Source: Syntrophales bacterium (lineage in GTDB: Bacteria > Desulfobacterota > Syntrophia > Syntrophales > UBA2251). Taken from it: DNA of 14,503 nt. The position numbers were made by a program, and so were the translations under genes. The notes under the pieces were generated by a model. That model was not told the DNA's origin and did not search any database. It saw only the letters and a program-made list of their open reading frames with translations. The stretch lies in contig JALNWL010000046.1 in assembly GCA_023230905.1 (NCBI GenBank), forward strand, positions 1 through 14,503. Direction: 5' to 3'. Positions 14,394 to 14,503 of this stretch are shown one piece after another; position 1 is the stretch's first letter; the number at the start of each line of letters is the position of its first letter.

Positions 14394-14503
14394 TCATTTC
14401 TCCGGTCTGATGAGCATCACCGCTTCTCCCTTTTTTACCATGTTTCCGCTATCCGCCAGAATCTTCTCCACCTTCCCTTTGACGCCGGCAGCAACGGAAC
14501 GAA
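14394..14503 (-). CDS. Biotin/lipoyl carrier domain protein, C-terminal end only (BCCP or carboxylase biotinyl subunit)
   Basis: Thirty-five codons are visible before the TGA at 14396-14394. They read through VAAGVKGKVEKILADSG and NMVKKGEAVMLIRPEK, the second half of a biotinyl domain, matching the usual GxVxkilxxxGxxVkkGexLxxI pattern. The biotinylated lysine (AMKM-type motif) should lie just beyond the window edge, which makes the assignment incomplete. A biotin carrier immediately before a biotin carboxylase is the expected arrangement for acetyl-CoA carboxylase (accB-accC). The same fragment could instead be the end of a longer pyruvate, oxaloacetate or acyl-CoA (de)carboxylase subunit. 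Lipoyl domains share the fold, but the neighbour favours biotin. Confidence 0.75.
   Translation of the reverse strand, partial: RSVAAGVKGKVEKILADSGNMVKKGEAVMLIRPEK

Noticed and set aside
1..14503. CRISPR arrays, tRNA/rRNA genes, insertion sequences, prophage or toxin-antitoxin loci
   Set aside because: No regularly spaced repeats, cloverleaf sequences, transposase or integrase motifs, or paired small ORFs were seen on reading both strands.

Overview
The window looks like chromosomal DNA of a Gram-negative bacterium, most likely a member of the Desulfobacterota (former Deltaproteobacteria, Syntrophales- or Geobacter-like). The evidence is a heptose kinase for lipopolysaccharide, a full-length four-helix FtsK, a bd-type oxidase with a short Q-loop, and DUF169 and YkgJ-type cysteine proteins, which are common in that phylum. 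The taxonomic call is inference; no rRNA or tRNA is present. Sixteen protein-coding genes are supported, two of them cut by the window edges.

Layout. Positions 1-546 (minus) hold the N-terminal part of rfaE1 (ADP-heptose synthesis). A 262-bp divergent spacer with a good sigma70-type promoter on each strand separates it from the plus-strand run plsC-ftsK-rimO (809-5111). Those genes overlap by 3 bp or are 2 bp apart, so they form a tight operon joining phospholipid synthesis, chromosome segregation and ribosomal protein S12 modification. A short secreted D,D-carboxypeptidase (5134-6051, minus) runs convergently into rimO. A 272-bp divergent spacer then leads to cydAB (6324-8663, plus), the cytochrome bd quinol oxidase. 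A stand-alone cyclic-nucleotide-binding-domain protein (8791-9276, minus) converges on cydB and has a strong promoter facing away from a small exported helix-hairpin-helix (ComEA-like) protein (9398-9721, plus). The plus strand continues with yjbQ, htpX and a DUF169 protein (9913-12057), mostly closely spaced.

A perfect hairpin marks the convergent junction near 12.1 kb. Beyond it the sequence is on the minus strand and clearly richer in A+T. Read in transcription order it contains the C-terminal end of a biotin carrier domain, a biotin carboxylase (accC-like) and a YkgJ-family cysteine-rich metal-binding protein. This is probably one operon with its promoter outside the window.

Functionally this is mostly housekeeping: envelope (rfaE1, plsC, carboxypeptidase), division and segregation (ftsK), translation (rimO), respiration and oxygen scavenging (cydAB), membrane-protein quality control (htpX) and a biotin-dependent carboxylase. 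I found no CRISPR array, insertion sequence, prophage or defence cassette, and no convincing undescribed multi-gene system. The points most worth a second look are the structured spacer upstream of cydA, the composition change near 12 kb, the YkgJ-type gene attached to a carboxylase operon, and the uncharacterised DUF169, CNBD and HhH proteins.
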